The position numbers and the translations under genes are program-made. This document shows, piece after piece, positions 24,984 to 33,883 of a DNA stretch of 64,000 nt. Position 1 is the first letter of the stretch, and each line of letters opens with the position of its first letter. The notes beneath the pieces were generated by a model. The model ran no database searches, was not told the origin of the DNA, and was given only the letters and a program-made list of their open reading frames with translations. The DNA lies in contig NZ_FNTA01000004.1 of NCBI RefSeq assembly GCF_900105055.1, positions 124,001 to 188,000 of the forward strand, in the 5' to 3' direction. The stretch is from Amycolatopsis lurida. Its GTDB lineage: Bacteria > Actinomycetota > Actinomycetes > Mycobacteriales > Pseudonocardiaceae.

Positions 24984-26158
24984 AACCGGCGCGGCGCCTC
25001 GTCGCACTCGCCGCCGCCGTTCTGCTCGCCACAGCGGGCTGCGCCGGCTCCGAAAGCGGTTCGAGCGGGCCGATCGTGGTCGGTTCGGTCAACGCGCTGA
25101 GCGGCGCGGCCACGTTCCCCGAGGCCTCGCAGGCGGCCAAGGCGGTCTTCGACGCGGCGAACGCGAGCGGCGGCGTGAACGGCAGGCAGATCCAGTACAA
25201 GGCCCTCGACGACAAGGGCGACCCGGCGGCCGCGGCCGCGGCGGCCCGCGAGGTCGTCGGCCGTGACGAGGCGGTGGCGCTCGTCGGCTCGTCCAGCCTC
25301 ATCGAGTGCGAGATCAACAACAAGTACTACGAACAGCAAAAGATCCTGTCCATGCAGGGTATCGGCGTGGACCCGGCCTGTTTCTCCAGTCCGAACATCG
25401 CCCCGGTCAACGTCGGCCCGTACCACGACATGACGCTGACCCTGCTCTACGGCTCGGAAACGCTGAAGCTGAACGACATCTGCGCGCTGCTGGAGATCGC
25501 GGGCAACACGCTGCCGTCGTATCAGGCGGCGATCGACGAATGGTCGGCCATCACCGGCAAGAAGCTCAAGTACCTCGACGCGACCGTGCCCTACGGCGGT
25601 TCGGACTACACCTCCTACATCGTCAAAGCCCGCAACGCCGGGTGCAAGGCGATCACGGTGAACCCGGTCGAGCCGGATTCCATCGGGCAGCTCAAGGCCG
25701 CCGCGGCACAGGGCTGGAACGACGTCACCTGGCTGCTGCTCACCAGCGTCTACAGCGAGAACTACGCCAAGGCCATCACCAACGCCGGCGCCGGGGTGTA
25801 CGTGCCCGCCGAGTTCTACCCGTTCACCGACGCGACCAGCCCGCAGAACAAGGACTGGCGCGAGCTGATGACCAAGAACAACATCCCGCTGACCTCGTTC
25901 AGCCAGGGCGGCTACCTGGCGGCGAAGTACTTCCTCGACGTCATCCGCGGGATCCAAGGGGACATCACCCGCGAATCGGTGACCAAGGCACTGCGCGAGA
26001 TGAAGCCGATCACCGACCCGATGGTCGGTACGCCGTACGTCTTCGGACCCGGCCAGACGCACCACGACAACACCGCGGGCTGGCCGATCAAGCTCGCCTC
26101 CGGCACCAACAAATGGGAGCTCGTCGCCGACGACTGGTTGCGGATCCCCAAAAAGTAA
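24980..26158 (+). CDS. LIV-type ABC transporter substrate-binding lipoprotein
   Basis: 392 residues. GTG 24980 overlaps the upstream stop. The signal peptide has a lipobox (LLATAGC), so it is anchored outside the membrane. A Peripla_BP_6 fold begins IVVGSVNALSGAATFPEASQ and includes GRDEAVALVGSSS. Homologues bind branched-chain amino acids, amides, urea or aromatic compounds. A 51-nt hairpin follows the stop, then the permease gene. Genomic context with amine oxidase and MoaF suggests an amine or amide ligand, which is inference. Confidence 0.93.
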   Translation: MKPARRLVALAAAVLLATAGCAGSESGSSGPIVVGSVNALSGAATFPEASQAAKAVFDAANASGGVNGRQIQYKALDDKGDPAAAAAAAREVVGRDEAVALVGSSSLIECEINNKYYEQQKILSMQGIGVDPACFSSPNIAPVNVGPYHDMTLTLLYGSETLKLNDICALLEIAGNTLPSYQAAIDEWSAITGKKLKYLDATVPYGGSDYTSYIVKARNAGCKAITVNPVEPDSIGQLKAAAAQGWNDVTWLLLTSVYSENYAKAITNAGAGVYVPAEFYPFTDATSPQNKDWRELMTKNNIPLTSFSQGGYLAAKYFLDVIRGIQGDITRESVTKALREMKPITDPMVGTPYVFGPGQTHHDNTAGWPIKLASGTNKWELVADDWLRIPKK

Positions 26159-26163
26159 GGAGA

Positions 26164-26214
26164 GGCGAGGTCCGTGGTGGGTCACGACAAGGCTGACCCA
26201 CCACGCATCTCGCC
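26164..26214 (+). promoter_or_regulatory. Intercistronic hairpin between binding protein and permease genes
   Basis: A perfect 11-bp stem, GTGGTGGGTCA with TGACCCACCAC, closes a 9-nt loop (26174-26204). An outer stem, GGCGAG/CTCGCC, extends it. Hairpins here in ABC operons commonly protect the binding-protein mRNA or attenuate downstream expression, giving more binding protein than permease. That role is by analogy. Confidence 0.65.
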
Positions 26215-26235
26215 CCTTCCCCCACTCAGGAGGAA

Positions 26236-27099
26236 ATGATGCTGCAGGGAGCGCTGGCAGGCTTGGCCGCCGGCGGACTGTACGCGGTGTTGGCGGTGTG
26301 CCTGACGCTGATGTCGCGCCTGGTGCGGGTGGTGAACTTCGCCCAGTCGGCCACCGGGATGTTCGGCTGCTACGTGGCGGTGTTCCTGTCCGTCGATCTG
26401 GGACTGCCGATGTGGCTCGCCACCGTCGCCGGGATCCTGCTCGGCGGGCTGCTCAGCGCCTTGCTCGGCTGGATCGTGTCCACCTGGCTCGCCGAGGCGG
26501 ACACCGGCACCCGCTCCGCGGTCACCGTGGCGGTGCTGCTCCTGCTGATCTCGTTGTCGTTCATCCTGTTCGGCAACAAACCACAGCCGTTCCACCCGAT
26601 CCTGGACGGACCGGCGGTCACCGTCGGCGGCGTGGTGATCAGCCAGGTCACCGTGGTCACGGTCGCGCTGGCCGTCCTCGTGGCGGTGGCCAGCCGGATC
26701 GTGCTGAGCCGGACCCCGGCGGGCGTCCAGCTCAGGGCGCTGTCGGAACGCCCGACGACGGCGGAGCTGCTCGGCATTCCGGCGAAACGGCTCAGCGTCG
26801 CGGTCTGGGCGGTCACCGGGGTGATCAGCACCCTGGTGATCTCGATCGTCGCGCCGTCGCAGTCCAACGACGCGACGTCGCTGGCGATGCTGGTGGTCCC
26901 CGCGGCCGCTGCCGCCCTCCTCGGCGGGTTCCGCCGTCTCGACCTCGCGGTCGCGGGCGGACTGGGTCTCGGCCTGATCCAAGGCGCGGCCGCGCAGGTC
27001 GACGGCCTTTCCGTCGTGCGGTACTTCCTGCCGTTCGCGGTCATCGTCGCGCTGCTGCTCTGGTCGCAGCGCAAGGAGGTGTGGGATGCGGCTCGCTGA
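26236..27099 (+). CDS. LIV-type ABC transporter permease (LivH-like)
   Basis: 287 residues with about eight hydrophobic helices and the LivH-type start GALAGLAAGGLYAVLAVCLT and NFAQSATGMFGCYVAV. The cytoplasmic coupling segment is near GVQLRALSERPTTAELLGI. AGGAGGAA precedes ATG 26236. The last 14 nt overlap the fused LivM-LivG gene, so translation is coupled. Confidence 0.93.
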   Translation: MMLQGALAGLAAGGLYAVLAVCLTLMSRLVRVVNFAQSATGMFGCYVAVFLSVDLGLPMWLATVAGILLGGLLSALLGWIVSTWLAEADTGTRSAVTVAVLLLLISLSFILFGNKPQPFHPILDGPAVTVGGVVISQVTVVTVALAVLVAVASRIVLSRTPAGVQLRALSERPTTAELLGIPAKRLSVAVWAVTGVISTLVISIVAPSQSNDATSLAMLVVPAAAAALLGGFRRLDLAVAGGLGLGLIQGAAAQVDGLSVVRYFLPFAVIVALLLWSQRKEVWDAAR

Positions 27100-28789
27100 A
27101 CGCGGGATTCCGTTCGCGGTCGCCATCGTGGCGATCGCCGTGGGGTACGGACTGAGCGTCGGGCTCGACGGGTACTTCGTCTACCTCGGCATGAGCGCCG
27201 TCGTCGCCGGGATCTCCCTGCTCGGGCTCGGCGTGGTCACCGGCAGCGCGGGCATGATCTCCCTGTGCCAGCTGACCTTCGGCGCCGTCGGCGCCTGGAC
27301 GGTGTCGGCACTGAACGAGGCACAGGCGCCCGGCGGGTTCCTCACCTGGCTGGTGCTCGGCGGTGTCGCCGCCGGGGTGGTCGGAGTGCTCGTCGGGCTG
27401 CCGGCGCTGCGGCTGCGCGGGATCAACCTCGCCGTCGTCACGCTGGGGCTCGCCGCGGCGGCCGACCTCGCGCTGGTCCAGCTCCAGTTCCCCGGCGTCT
27501 CGGGCGGGATCTCGGTCGAACGGCCCGACGCCTTCTCCGACGACCGGGCCTACTTCCAGCTCGCCGTCGTGGTGCTGGTGCTCTGCTGCCTCGCCGTGTA
27601 CTTCCTGCGCCGCGGGCGCTGGGGCAGCGCCTGGCAGGCAGTGGCGTTCTCCGAACGCGGCACGGCGGCCGCGGGCACGAGCGTGCGGACGTCGAAGCTG
27701 ACCGCGTTCGCGGTGAGCGCCACCCTCGGCGGTATCAGCGGCGGCCTGCTCACCGGGCAGGTCGGGCTCGCCTTCCCGGCCAGTTTCACCGCGATCCAGT
27801 CGCTGGCGCTGTACGTGCTGGCGATCATGTCGGGCGCGCATCTGATCGACATGGCCGTATTCGGCGCGGTGCTGTGGGTCGGGGTGCCGGAACTGCTCAA
27901 ACGCTGGGGGATCCCGCAGGACTGGGGTTTCGTGGTGTTCGGCGTGCTCGGGGTCCAGGCGCTGGCCAGTGGCGGAAACCTGGGCACCACGGTGCGCCAG
28001 GTGTGGTACCGGCGCGCCAAGAAGGAACCGGCGAAACTCGACCTCGCCGCCGGCGCGAGCACGGTCGAACCGGTCTCGCCGGGTCCACCTGTGCTCACCG
28101 TACGCGGGCTGAGCGTGAACTTCGGCCACGTGGCCGCACTGTCCTCAGTGGACATATCGGTCCCGGAACACGGGGTGCTCGGCGTCATCGGGCCGAACGG
28201 CGCGGGCAAGTCGACGCTGGTGGACGCGATCAGCGGCTTCCTGCCCAACGCCGAGGGCCGGGTGGAACTCGGCGGCAGCCCGCTGACCGGGTCGCCGTCG
28301 AACCGGGCCCGCGCCGGATTGCGCCGGACGTTCCAGCAGGACCGCGTCCCGCCGGGACTCACGGTCGGGGCGTACCTCAAGTTCCTCGCCAGGCGGCGGC
28401 TCACCGCCGAAGAGATCGGCGACGCCCTGGACTTCTTCGGCTGTCCCGCCGCCCGCACTCCGCTGTCGCGAGTGGACGTCGGGGCGCGCAGGCTGGTCGA
28501 GGTCGTCGGACATCTGCTGGCGCGGCCGCGTGTCCTGCTGCTCGACGAGCCGGCCGCCGGACTTCCGCACGAAGAACACGTGGCGTTCGGGGAGCGGCTG
28601 CGGCAGGTCCCCGCGCGGTTCGGGGTGTCGGTGCTGCTCATCGAGCACGACCTCGACCTGGTGCGGTCGGTCTGCGACACGATCACCGTCCTCGATTTCG
28701 GCCGCGTGCTGGCCTCCGGTCCGCAGGCCGAAGTACTCGCCGACCCCGCCGTGCTCAAGGCCTACATGGGTGAAACGGAGCTGTTGTGA
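27086..28789 (+). CDS. Fused LIV-type permease-ATPase (LivM-LivG)
   Basis: 567 residues. The LivM permease (about 1-310, nine or so helices, GLGVVTGSAGMISLCQLTFG) is joined by a linker to a LivG ATPase (about 332-565). Walker A is GPNGAGKST, the Q-loop region is RRTFQQDRVPPGLTV, Walker B is VLLLDEPAAGL and the H-loop is LLIEHDLDLV. The ABC signature, normally LS(G/Y)GQ, is replaced by a stretch reading VDVGARRLVEVV, so this half-site looks degenerate. Fusions of LivM and LivG occur in actinobacteria. It overlaps LivH by 14 nt and LivF by 4 nt. Confidence 0.9.
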   Translation: MRLAERGIPFAVAIVAIAVGYGLSVGLDGYFVYLGMSAVVAGISLLGLGVVTGSAGMISLCQLTFGAVGAWTVSALNEAQAPGGFLTWLVLGGVAAGVVGVLVGLPALRLRGINLAVVTLGLAAAADLALVQLQFPGVSGGISVERPDAFSDDRAYFQLAVVVLVLCCLAVYFLRRGRWGSAWQAVAFSERGTAAAGTSVRTSKLTAFAVSATLGGISGGLLTGQVGLAFPASFTAIQSLALYVLAIMSGAHLIDMAVFGAVLWVGVPELLKRWGIPQDWGFVVFGVLGVQALASGGNLGTTVRQVWYRRAKKEPAKLDLAAGASTVEPVSPGPPVLTVRGLSVNFGHVAALSSVDISVPEHGVLGVIGPNGAGKSTLVDAISGFLPNAEGRVELGGSPLTGSPSNRARAGLRRTFQQDRVPPGLTVGAYLKFLARRRLTAEEIGDALDFFGCPAARTPLSRVDVGARRLVEVVGHLLARPRVLLLDEPAAGLPHEEHVAFGERLRQVPARFGVSVLLIEHDLDLVRSVCDTITVLDFGRVLASGPQAEVLADPAVLKAYMGETELL

Positions 28790-29481
28790 ACGCTTTGCGG
28801 ATAGCGGGGCTGACGGTCACCCGCGGGGCCGGGCCGGTGATCTCCGGCGTCGACCTGTGCCTGGAACCGGGCCGGATCACCGCGCTCGTCGGCCCGAACG
28901 GTGCCGGGAAGACCAGCCTGCTGGAGGCCGTCTCCGGCGTGGTGCCCGCCTCGGCCGGGACCGTCCACATCGGATCCGACGAGATCACGAAGCAGTCGCG
29001 GGTCTCCCGCGCGCGGCGGGGTCTGGCGCATATCGAGCAAGGGCGTGCGGTGTTCGGCGGCTTGACCGTGCTGGAGAACCTGATGCTGACCGCGCGCACC
29101 CGCACGCGGGCCGACGAACTGTTCGAGTTGTTCCCGGAACTGGAGAAACGCCGCGACTCGCCGGCCGCACTGCTCAGCGGCGGCGAACAGCAGATGGTGG
29201 TGCTGGCCCGCGCGTTCGCCGCGCGGCCGTCGTTCCTGCTGATCGACGAGATGTCGCTGGGCCTCGCGCCCGTGGTGTTCACGCGGCTGCTGCCGATGGT
29301 CACCCGGTTCGCCGAGGAGGGCGCGGCGATCCTGCTGGTCGAGCAGTTCACGCACCTCGCCCTCGGCGTGGCGAGCGACGCGCTGGTGGTCTCGTCGGGC
29401 CGGGTCACGTATGCGGGTTCGGCGCAGGGGCTGCTGGACTCCCCCGGCACCCTGCACGCGGCCTACCTCGGCGAATCCTGA
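28786..29481 (+). CDS. LIV-type ABC transporter ATP-binding protein (LivF-like)
   Basis: 231 residues from GTG 28786, overlapping the upstream stop. Walker A GPNGAGKTS, Q-loop HIEQGRAVFGGLTV, intact signature LSGGEQQMVVLARAF, Walker B FLLIDEMSLGL and H-loop in LLVEQFTHLAL (Gln-Phe-Thr-His). Here the Walker B Pro is Met, as is common for LivF. It would pair with the LivG domain of the fused protein. A long hairpin follows 8 nt past the stop. Confidence 0.94.
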   Translation: MNALRIAGLTVTRGAGPVISGVDLCLEPGRITALVGPNGAGKTSLLEAVSGVVPASAGTVHIGSDEITKQSRVSRARRGLAHIEQGRAVFGGLTVLENLMLTARTRTRADELFELFPELEKRRDSPAALLSGGEQQMVVLARAFAARPSFLLIDEMSLGLAPVVFTRLLPMVTRFAEEGAAILLVEQFTHLALGVASDALVVSSGRVTYAGSAQGLLDSPGTLHAAYLGES

Positions 29482-29488
29482 CGGTTCC

Positions 29489-29549
29489 CCAGTCCGTGAA
29501 GGCCTCCTTGAGGGATTCTGGGTCCCTCAAGGAGGCCTTCACGGACTGG
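29489..29549. terminator. Perfect 27-bp inverted repeat (hairpin type A)
   Basis: Arms 29489-29515 and 29523-29549 are perfectly complementary around a 7-nt loop; the core reads GTCCGTGAAGGCCTCC, then TTGAGGGA. It lies between the convergent liv operon and SDR operon and probably terminates both. A second copy is at 36409-36463 and a degenerate one at 63599-63634. Confidence 0.85.
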
Positions 29550-29566
29550 TGTGACGCCCCGGACCG

Positions 29567-30364
29567 CTAAGAACCCATCCCCGCCCGTTCGAAGGCCAGC
29601 GTCGGCAGATCGACGGTGTGCGCGCCGCCGTCCGCCACGATCACCGCACCGGTGATGTACGACGACTCCGAAGACCCCAGGAACCGCACGATCGACGCGA
29701 TCTCCTCCGGTTCGGCGGGACGGCGCAGCGGGACCTCTGCGGTGACGCGCCGGTAGCCCTCGTCGTGGCCGCCCTCGAAGCCCGCGGCCTCGGCGAACTG
29801 GTCCATTTCACCGTCCGCCATCGGCGTGCGCACCCAGCCCGGGCAGACCGCGTTCGCGCGGACGCCCTTCGGCCCGTAGTCGCGGGCGATCGAACGCGTC
29901 AGCCCGATCAGCGCGTGCTTCGCGACGGTGTAACCGGCGACGTTCGGCCCGGCGAACAGCCCGGCCAGCGACGACACGATGACGACCTGACCGCCGGTTT
30001 CGATCAGCGAAGGCAGCGTGGCCCGGCAGAACACGAAGGCACTCGACAGGTTCGAGCGCAGCGCCAGTTCCCATTCCTCGTCACCGGTGTCGACCACCGA
30101 GGACAATCCGTGCCCGCCGGCGTTGGCCACCACGACGTCCAGCCTGCCGAACTTGCCGACGATCTCCGCCACGGCGTTCTCGGCGGCTTCGCGGTCGCTG
30201 GCGTCGCACGCGATGACGTGCGCACCGGTCTCGGCGGCCACCTTCTCCAGCGGCTCGCGCCGTCGTCCGAGCACCACCACCTGCGCGCCTTCGTCGGCGT
30301 ACCGGCGGGCCACCGCGGCGCCGATACCGGTACCGCCACCCGTGATCGCGACAACCTTCTTCAC
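29567..30364 (-). CDS. SDR family oxidoreductase
   Basis: 265 residues. GTG 30364 is preceded by AAAGGAC. Classical SDR: cofactor motif TGGGTGIGAAVA, NAG in VVVANAGGHG, and catalytic Ser/Tyr/Lys in VIVSSLAGLF and GYTVAKHALIGL. CPGWVRTPMA and ITGAVIVADGGAHTVDLP complete the fold. An Arg pair after beta-2 (LGRRRE) suggests NADP(H). It lies 14 bp downstream of another SDR gene on the same strand, in an operon divergent from the amine oxidase, so it may reduce or oxidise a carbonyl/alcohol from the same pathway. Confidence 0.93.
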   Translation of the reverse strand: MKKVVAITGGGTGIGAAVARRYADEGAQVVVLGRRREPLEKVAAETGAHVIACDASDREAAENAVAEIVGKFGRLDVVVANAGGHGLSSVVDTGDEEWELALRSNLSSAFVFCRATLPSLIETGGQVVIVSSLAGLFAGPNVAGYTVAKHALIGLTRSIARDYGPKGVRANAVCPGWVRTPMADGEMDQFAEAAGFEGGHDEGYRRVTAEVPLRRPAEPEEIASIVRFLGSSESSYITGAVIVADGGAHTVDLPTLAFERAGMGS

Positions 30365-30378
30365 TTGCGGAGTCCTTT

Positions 30379-31098
30379 CTAAGCGGGAAAACCGGACCGG
30401 ACCGAGACGCCGAAGTCGGCGAGCACGGCCTGGCCGTTGACCGCCCGCGAACGCGCGGACGCGAGGTGAAGCACCTGCCAGGCGACCTCTTCGGGAGCCT
30501 GCACCGGGAAAGCGGGATCGTCGAGCACGTCGCCGAGATCGCCGCGCGCCATCGGGGTGTCGACCACCGAGGGACAGACGCAGTTCACCCGGACACCGGG
30601 AAGATCGACGGCGAGCGCCCTGGTCATCGCGACCACGGCGCCCTTCGAAGCGCAGTACGGGACCATGCCGGGCGCGCTGGTGAAGGCCGAGTCGCTGGCC
30701 AGCAGCACGACCGAGCCACCCGATGCGGTGAGCCACGGCGCCGCGTGTTTGACCAGCAGGAACTGTCCGGTGACATTGACGGCCATGAGCGCGGTGAAGT
30801 CCGCCGCCGAGGTTTCGGTGATCGGCGTCCCCACCGGGCCGGAGATCCCGGCACAGCCGACCACGACGTCGAGCCCGCCGAAGCGGCTCGCGACGGCGTC
30901 GACCGCGTCGGCCACCGACCCCTCGTCGGTCACGTCGGCGCGGACGGCCAGCAGGCCGTCGGCCGGCGTGGGCACGGGAGCCCGGTCGAGGGCGCCGACC
31001 CGTGCGCCCTCGGCGAGGAAGGCCTGGACGCAGGCAAGGCCGATACCGGACGCCGCGCCGGTCACCAGTACGGCCTTGCCCGCGAGATCCAGTCCCAT
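30379..31098 (-). CDS. SDR family oxidoreductase
   Basis: 239 residues. Cofactor motif TGAASGIGLAC, then LDRAP with Asp at the end of beta-2, favouring NAD(H). GCAGI replaces NNAG. Catalytic Ser in LLASDSAFTS and Tyr-x3-Lys in PYCASKGAVVAM. First gene of a two-SDR operon divergent from the amine oxidase (114 bp between starts). The 3-oxoacyl-reductase-like form fits many small carbonyl substrates. Confidence 0.93.
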   Translation of the reverse strand: MGLDLAGKAVLVTGAASGIGLACVQAFLAEGARVGALDRAPVPTPADGLLAVRADVTDEGSVADAVDAVASRFGGLDVVVGCAGISGPVGTPITETSAADFTALMAVNVTGQFLLVKHAAPWLTASGGSVVLLASDSAFTSAPGMVPYCASKGAVVAMTRALAVDLPGVRVNCVCPSVVDTPMARGDLGDVLDDPAFPVQAPEEVAWQVLHLASARSRAVNGQAVLADFGVSVRSGFPA

Positions 31099-31212
31099 GG
31101 CGTCATCCTCCGGTCCGGACCTTTCACGGAGGTTGGCCGTCAGTGCACCCTTCTTGTCGGCAGCCGCATGACGGCCTTTTCACCCGGGGGTGGACCGGCA
31201 AGACTGCGAACC

Positions 31213-33078
31213 ATGACCAGGCCGCATCCACTCGACCCGCTGACCGCCGACGAACTCACCGCAGGCCGCGAGATCCTGGCCGCCGAAGGCCTGCTCACCG
31301 CGACCACGCGGTTCCCTGCCGTCTTGCCGGTCGAGCCCGAGAAAGGCGACGCCGCCCCCGATCGCCGTGTCCGGTACACGCTGCTCGACACGGCGACCGG
31401 CGAGGCGCGCGACGTGGTCGTCTCGCTGGCGAAGCGCGAAGTGGTCTCCAACGAGAACTGCGGCCCAGGCCAGCCCGCGTACCTGTTCGAGGAGTACGAC
31501 CTCGCCGCGTCGATCACCAAGGCGTCACCGGAATGGCAGGCCGCGATGGCGCGCCGCGGGCTCGGCGACCGGATCGAGCACGCCTTCTGCGCTCCCCTGG
31601 CTCCCGGCTTCTTCGGCAGGCCCGACGAAACCGGCCGGGTCATCCGCTCGCTGACGTTCCTGCGCGACGACGCGTCGGACAGCCCGTGGGCGCATCCGGT
31701 CGAAGGCCTGATCGTGCACATCGACCTGACCGGGCAGCGCGTCATCCGGGTGGAGGACGAGGGCGACGTGCCCGTGCCACCGGAGCACGGCCGCTACGGT
31801 GACGTCCCGGCCCGCACCACCCTCAAGCCGATCGAGATCACCCAGCCGGAAGGCCCGAGCTTCGCCGTCGACGGTAACGAGGTCACCTGGGAGGGCTGGA
31901 AACTCCGGATCGGTTTCAACGCCCGCGAGGGTCTGACACTGCACCAGGTCGGTTTCCAGGACCGGTCGGTGCTGCACCGCGCGTCGGTACCGGAGATGGT
32001 GGTGCCCTACGGCGACACCGCGCCCGGCCGGTTCTGGATCAGCTACTTCGACGCGGGCGAGTACCTGCTCGGCAAGAACGGCAACGACCTGCGGCTGGGC
32101 TGCGACTGCCTGGGCGTCATCCACTACTTCCCCGCGTTCGTCGCCGACGACCACGGCCACCCGGTCGAGATCCCGCGCGCGATCTGCATGCACGAGGAGG
32201 ACTACGGGATCCTCTGGAAGCACACGGATCTCGACGGCCGGGCGGAGGTCCGCCGGTCGCGGCGGCTGGTGATCTCGTCGATCTCCACCATCGGCAACTA
32301 CGACTACGGCTTCTTCTGGTACCTCTACCTCGACGGCACCGTCGAACTGGAGGCGAAGGCCACCGGCATCGTGTTCGCCGGCGCCGCGCACCCGGGCACG
32401 GACCACCCGCACGCCAACGAGATCGCGCCCGGCCTGTTCGCGCCGGTGCACCAGCACCTGTTCTGCGCCCGGCTGGACGTGGCGATCGACGGCGAACGCA
32501 ACTCGCTCGTCGAGGTCGACGTCGAACGGATCCCCATGGGTGAACAGAACCCGTACGGGAACGCCTTCACCTGGAAGGAGACCCCGCTGCGCACCGAGCG
32601 GGAGGCTCAGCGGTTCGCCGATCCGGCCAAGGCGCGGGTCTGGGAGATCCGCAGTGCCGAGCGGACGAACCGGCTCGGCAAGCCCACGGCGTACCAGCTC
32701 GTGCCGCGGCCGTCCGCGACCCTGATGGCACAACCGGAATCGACCGTCCACCAGCGGGCGACGTTCGCCACCCGTCACCTGTGGGCGACGCCGTACCGCG
32801 CGGACGAACGTTTCCCGGCGGGTGACCGGCCGAACGCGCATCCGGGCGGCGCGGGTCTCCCCTCCTGGACGGCCGCCGACCGCGACCTCACCGACACCGA
32901 TCTCGTGCTGTGGCACGTGTTCGGCCCGACCCACGTCCCCCGTCCGGAGGACTGGCCGGTCATGCCGGTCGACTACTCCGGCTTCTCCTTGCGTCCCTAC
33001 GGCTTCCTGGACCGAAACCCGGCCCTCGATCTGCCCTCCGGCGCCACCGATGAGCACTGTTCCGCCCACGAGCACTAG
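31213..33078 (+). CDS. Primary-amine oxidase (copper, topaquinone)
   Basis: 621 residues, the length of Arthrobacter-type amine oxidases. The topaquinone precursor Tyr is in TIGNYDYGFFW. Copper ligands: the HxH pair in PVHQHLFCARLD and the third His in the downstream WHVFGPTHVPRPEDWP. The proposed catalytic base Asp is in WISYFDAGEYLLGKN. It oxidises a primary amine to an aldehyde with release of ammonia and hydrogen peroxide. I used ATG 31213; an ATG at 31168 would add 15 unconserved residues. The operon continues with MoaF, an amidohydrolase and tetR. No signal peptide is seen, so it is cytoplasmic. Confidence 0.96.
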   Translation: MTRPHPLDPLTADELTAGREILAAEGLLTATTRFPAVLPVEPEKGDAAPDRRVRYTLLDTATGEARDVVVSLAKREVVSNENCGPGQPAYLFEEYDLAASITKASPEWQAAMARRGLGDRIEHAFCAPLAPGFFGRPDETGRVIRSLTFLRDDASDSPWAHPVEGLIVHIDLTGQRVIRVEDEGDVPVPPEHGRYGDVPARTTLKPIEITQPEGPSFAVDGNEVTWEGWKLRIGFNAREGLTLHQVGFQDRSVLHRASVPEMVVPYGDTAPGRFWISYFDAGEYLLGKNGNDLRLGCDCLGVIHYFPAFVADDHGHPVEIPRAICMHEEDYGILWKHTDLDGRAEVRRSRRLVISSISTIGNYDYGFFWYLYLDGTVELEAKATGIVFAGAAHPGTDHPHANEIAPGLFAPVHQHLFCARLDVAIDGERNSLVEVDVERIPMGEQNPYGNAFTWKETPLRTEREAQRFADPAKARVWEIRSAERTNRLGKPTAYQLVPRPSATLMAQPESTVHQRATFATRHLWATPYRADERFPAGDRPNAHPGGAGLPSWTAADRDLTDTDLVLWHVFGPTHVPRPEDWPVMPVDYSGFSLRPYGFLDRNPALDLPSGATDEHCSAHEH

Positions 33079-33088
33079 GACTTCTTCG

Positions 33089-33880
33089 ATGCCCGAACTG
33101 ACCCTGTCCGACACGTCCACCTGGCTGCCGCTCGACGGTCTGGCCCCTGGTTTCGACGCGAACAAGGCGCCCACGGTCGGCGATTTGCACGGCCGCACCT
33201 TCGAACTCGCCTGTGAAGACGGCACCACGTTCGCCGCGGCCTTCTCCGGCACCCGGATCGAGTGGACTTACCACGGCACGGGCACCGACCGCTGCGAGAC
33301 GTTCCTGGTCGACGACGACCTCTACTACGTCCAGTTCCACCCGCAGGCCCGGCAGGACGAGGCGTTCACCCTGCTACTGGACCTGCGCCGCGGCCGCGCC
33401 CTCATGGTGCTGAGCAAGATCGGCGACACCTCGCCCCGCGTCACACAGTCGTTCGTGGCCGCCACGATCGGCGGTATCGAGCCGACCGGGGAATCGCTCG
33501 CCCCGACCACGTCGCTGGTCGGGCGCCGGGTGCTGTGGGTGTACAGCACCGAGCACGCCTACGAGCACGTGTACCTCAGCCCGCACTGGTACACGTGGCA
33601 GTGCCTTGCCGGTCCGGAGCGAGGTCTCGCGGACACCGACGAGAACTCGGTCTACGAGCTGCGGCCGGGGATCTACGTCTTCGCCTGGCGGGAGAAGGTG
33701 ATCCCGTGCGCGTCGGTGACCGTCGCCGACCACCGTGACGCGAAGCGGCTGCGTTCGCACGGCGTCCTTTTCGGACTGGACGCCACCGGCAGCACTCCCA
33801 CCCACTTCACCTTCGGCGCGCACGGCAAGCTGCTCAGCACCACCGTGCACCCCGAGGCCTACGACCCCGCCGGGAGCTGA
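33089..33880 (+). CDS. MoaF family protein, copy 2
   Basis: 263 residues from ATG 33089, with AGGA upstream. Same two-domain architecture as copy 1 at 23814: an N-terminal barrel (about 30-130) and a C-terminal half with YEHVYLSPHWYTWQCLAG and YVFAWREKVIPCASVTVAD. The two copies share the YEHVY-Y-WQCL-G core but differ elsewhere, so they are old paralogues rather than a recent duplication. It sits 10 nt after the amine oxidase gene and 3 nt before the amidohydrolase gene. Confidence 0.88.
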   Translation: MPELTLSDTSTWLPLDGLAPGFDANKAPTVGDLHGRTFELACEDGTTFAAAFSGTRIEWTYHGTGTDRCETFLVDDDLYYVQFHPQARQDEAFTLLLDLRRGRALMVLSKIGDTSPRVTQSFVAATIGGIEPTGESLAPTTSLVGRRVLWVYSTEHAYEHVYLSPHWYTWQCLAGPERGLADTDENSVYELRPGIYVFAWREKVIPCASVTVADHRDAKRLRSHGVLFGLDATGSTPTHFTFGAHGKLLSTTVHPEAYDPAGS

Positions 33881-33883
33881 GCC

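Noticed and set aside
31135..31176. GGCCGTC/GACGGCC inverted repeat upstream of the amine oxidase
   Set aside because: The 7-bp GC-only arms are 28 bp apart; such pairs are expected by chance at this base composition.
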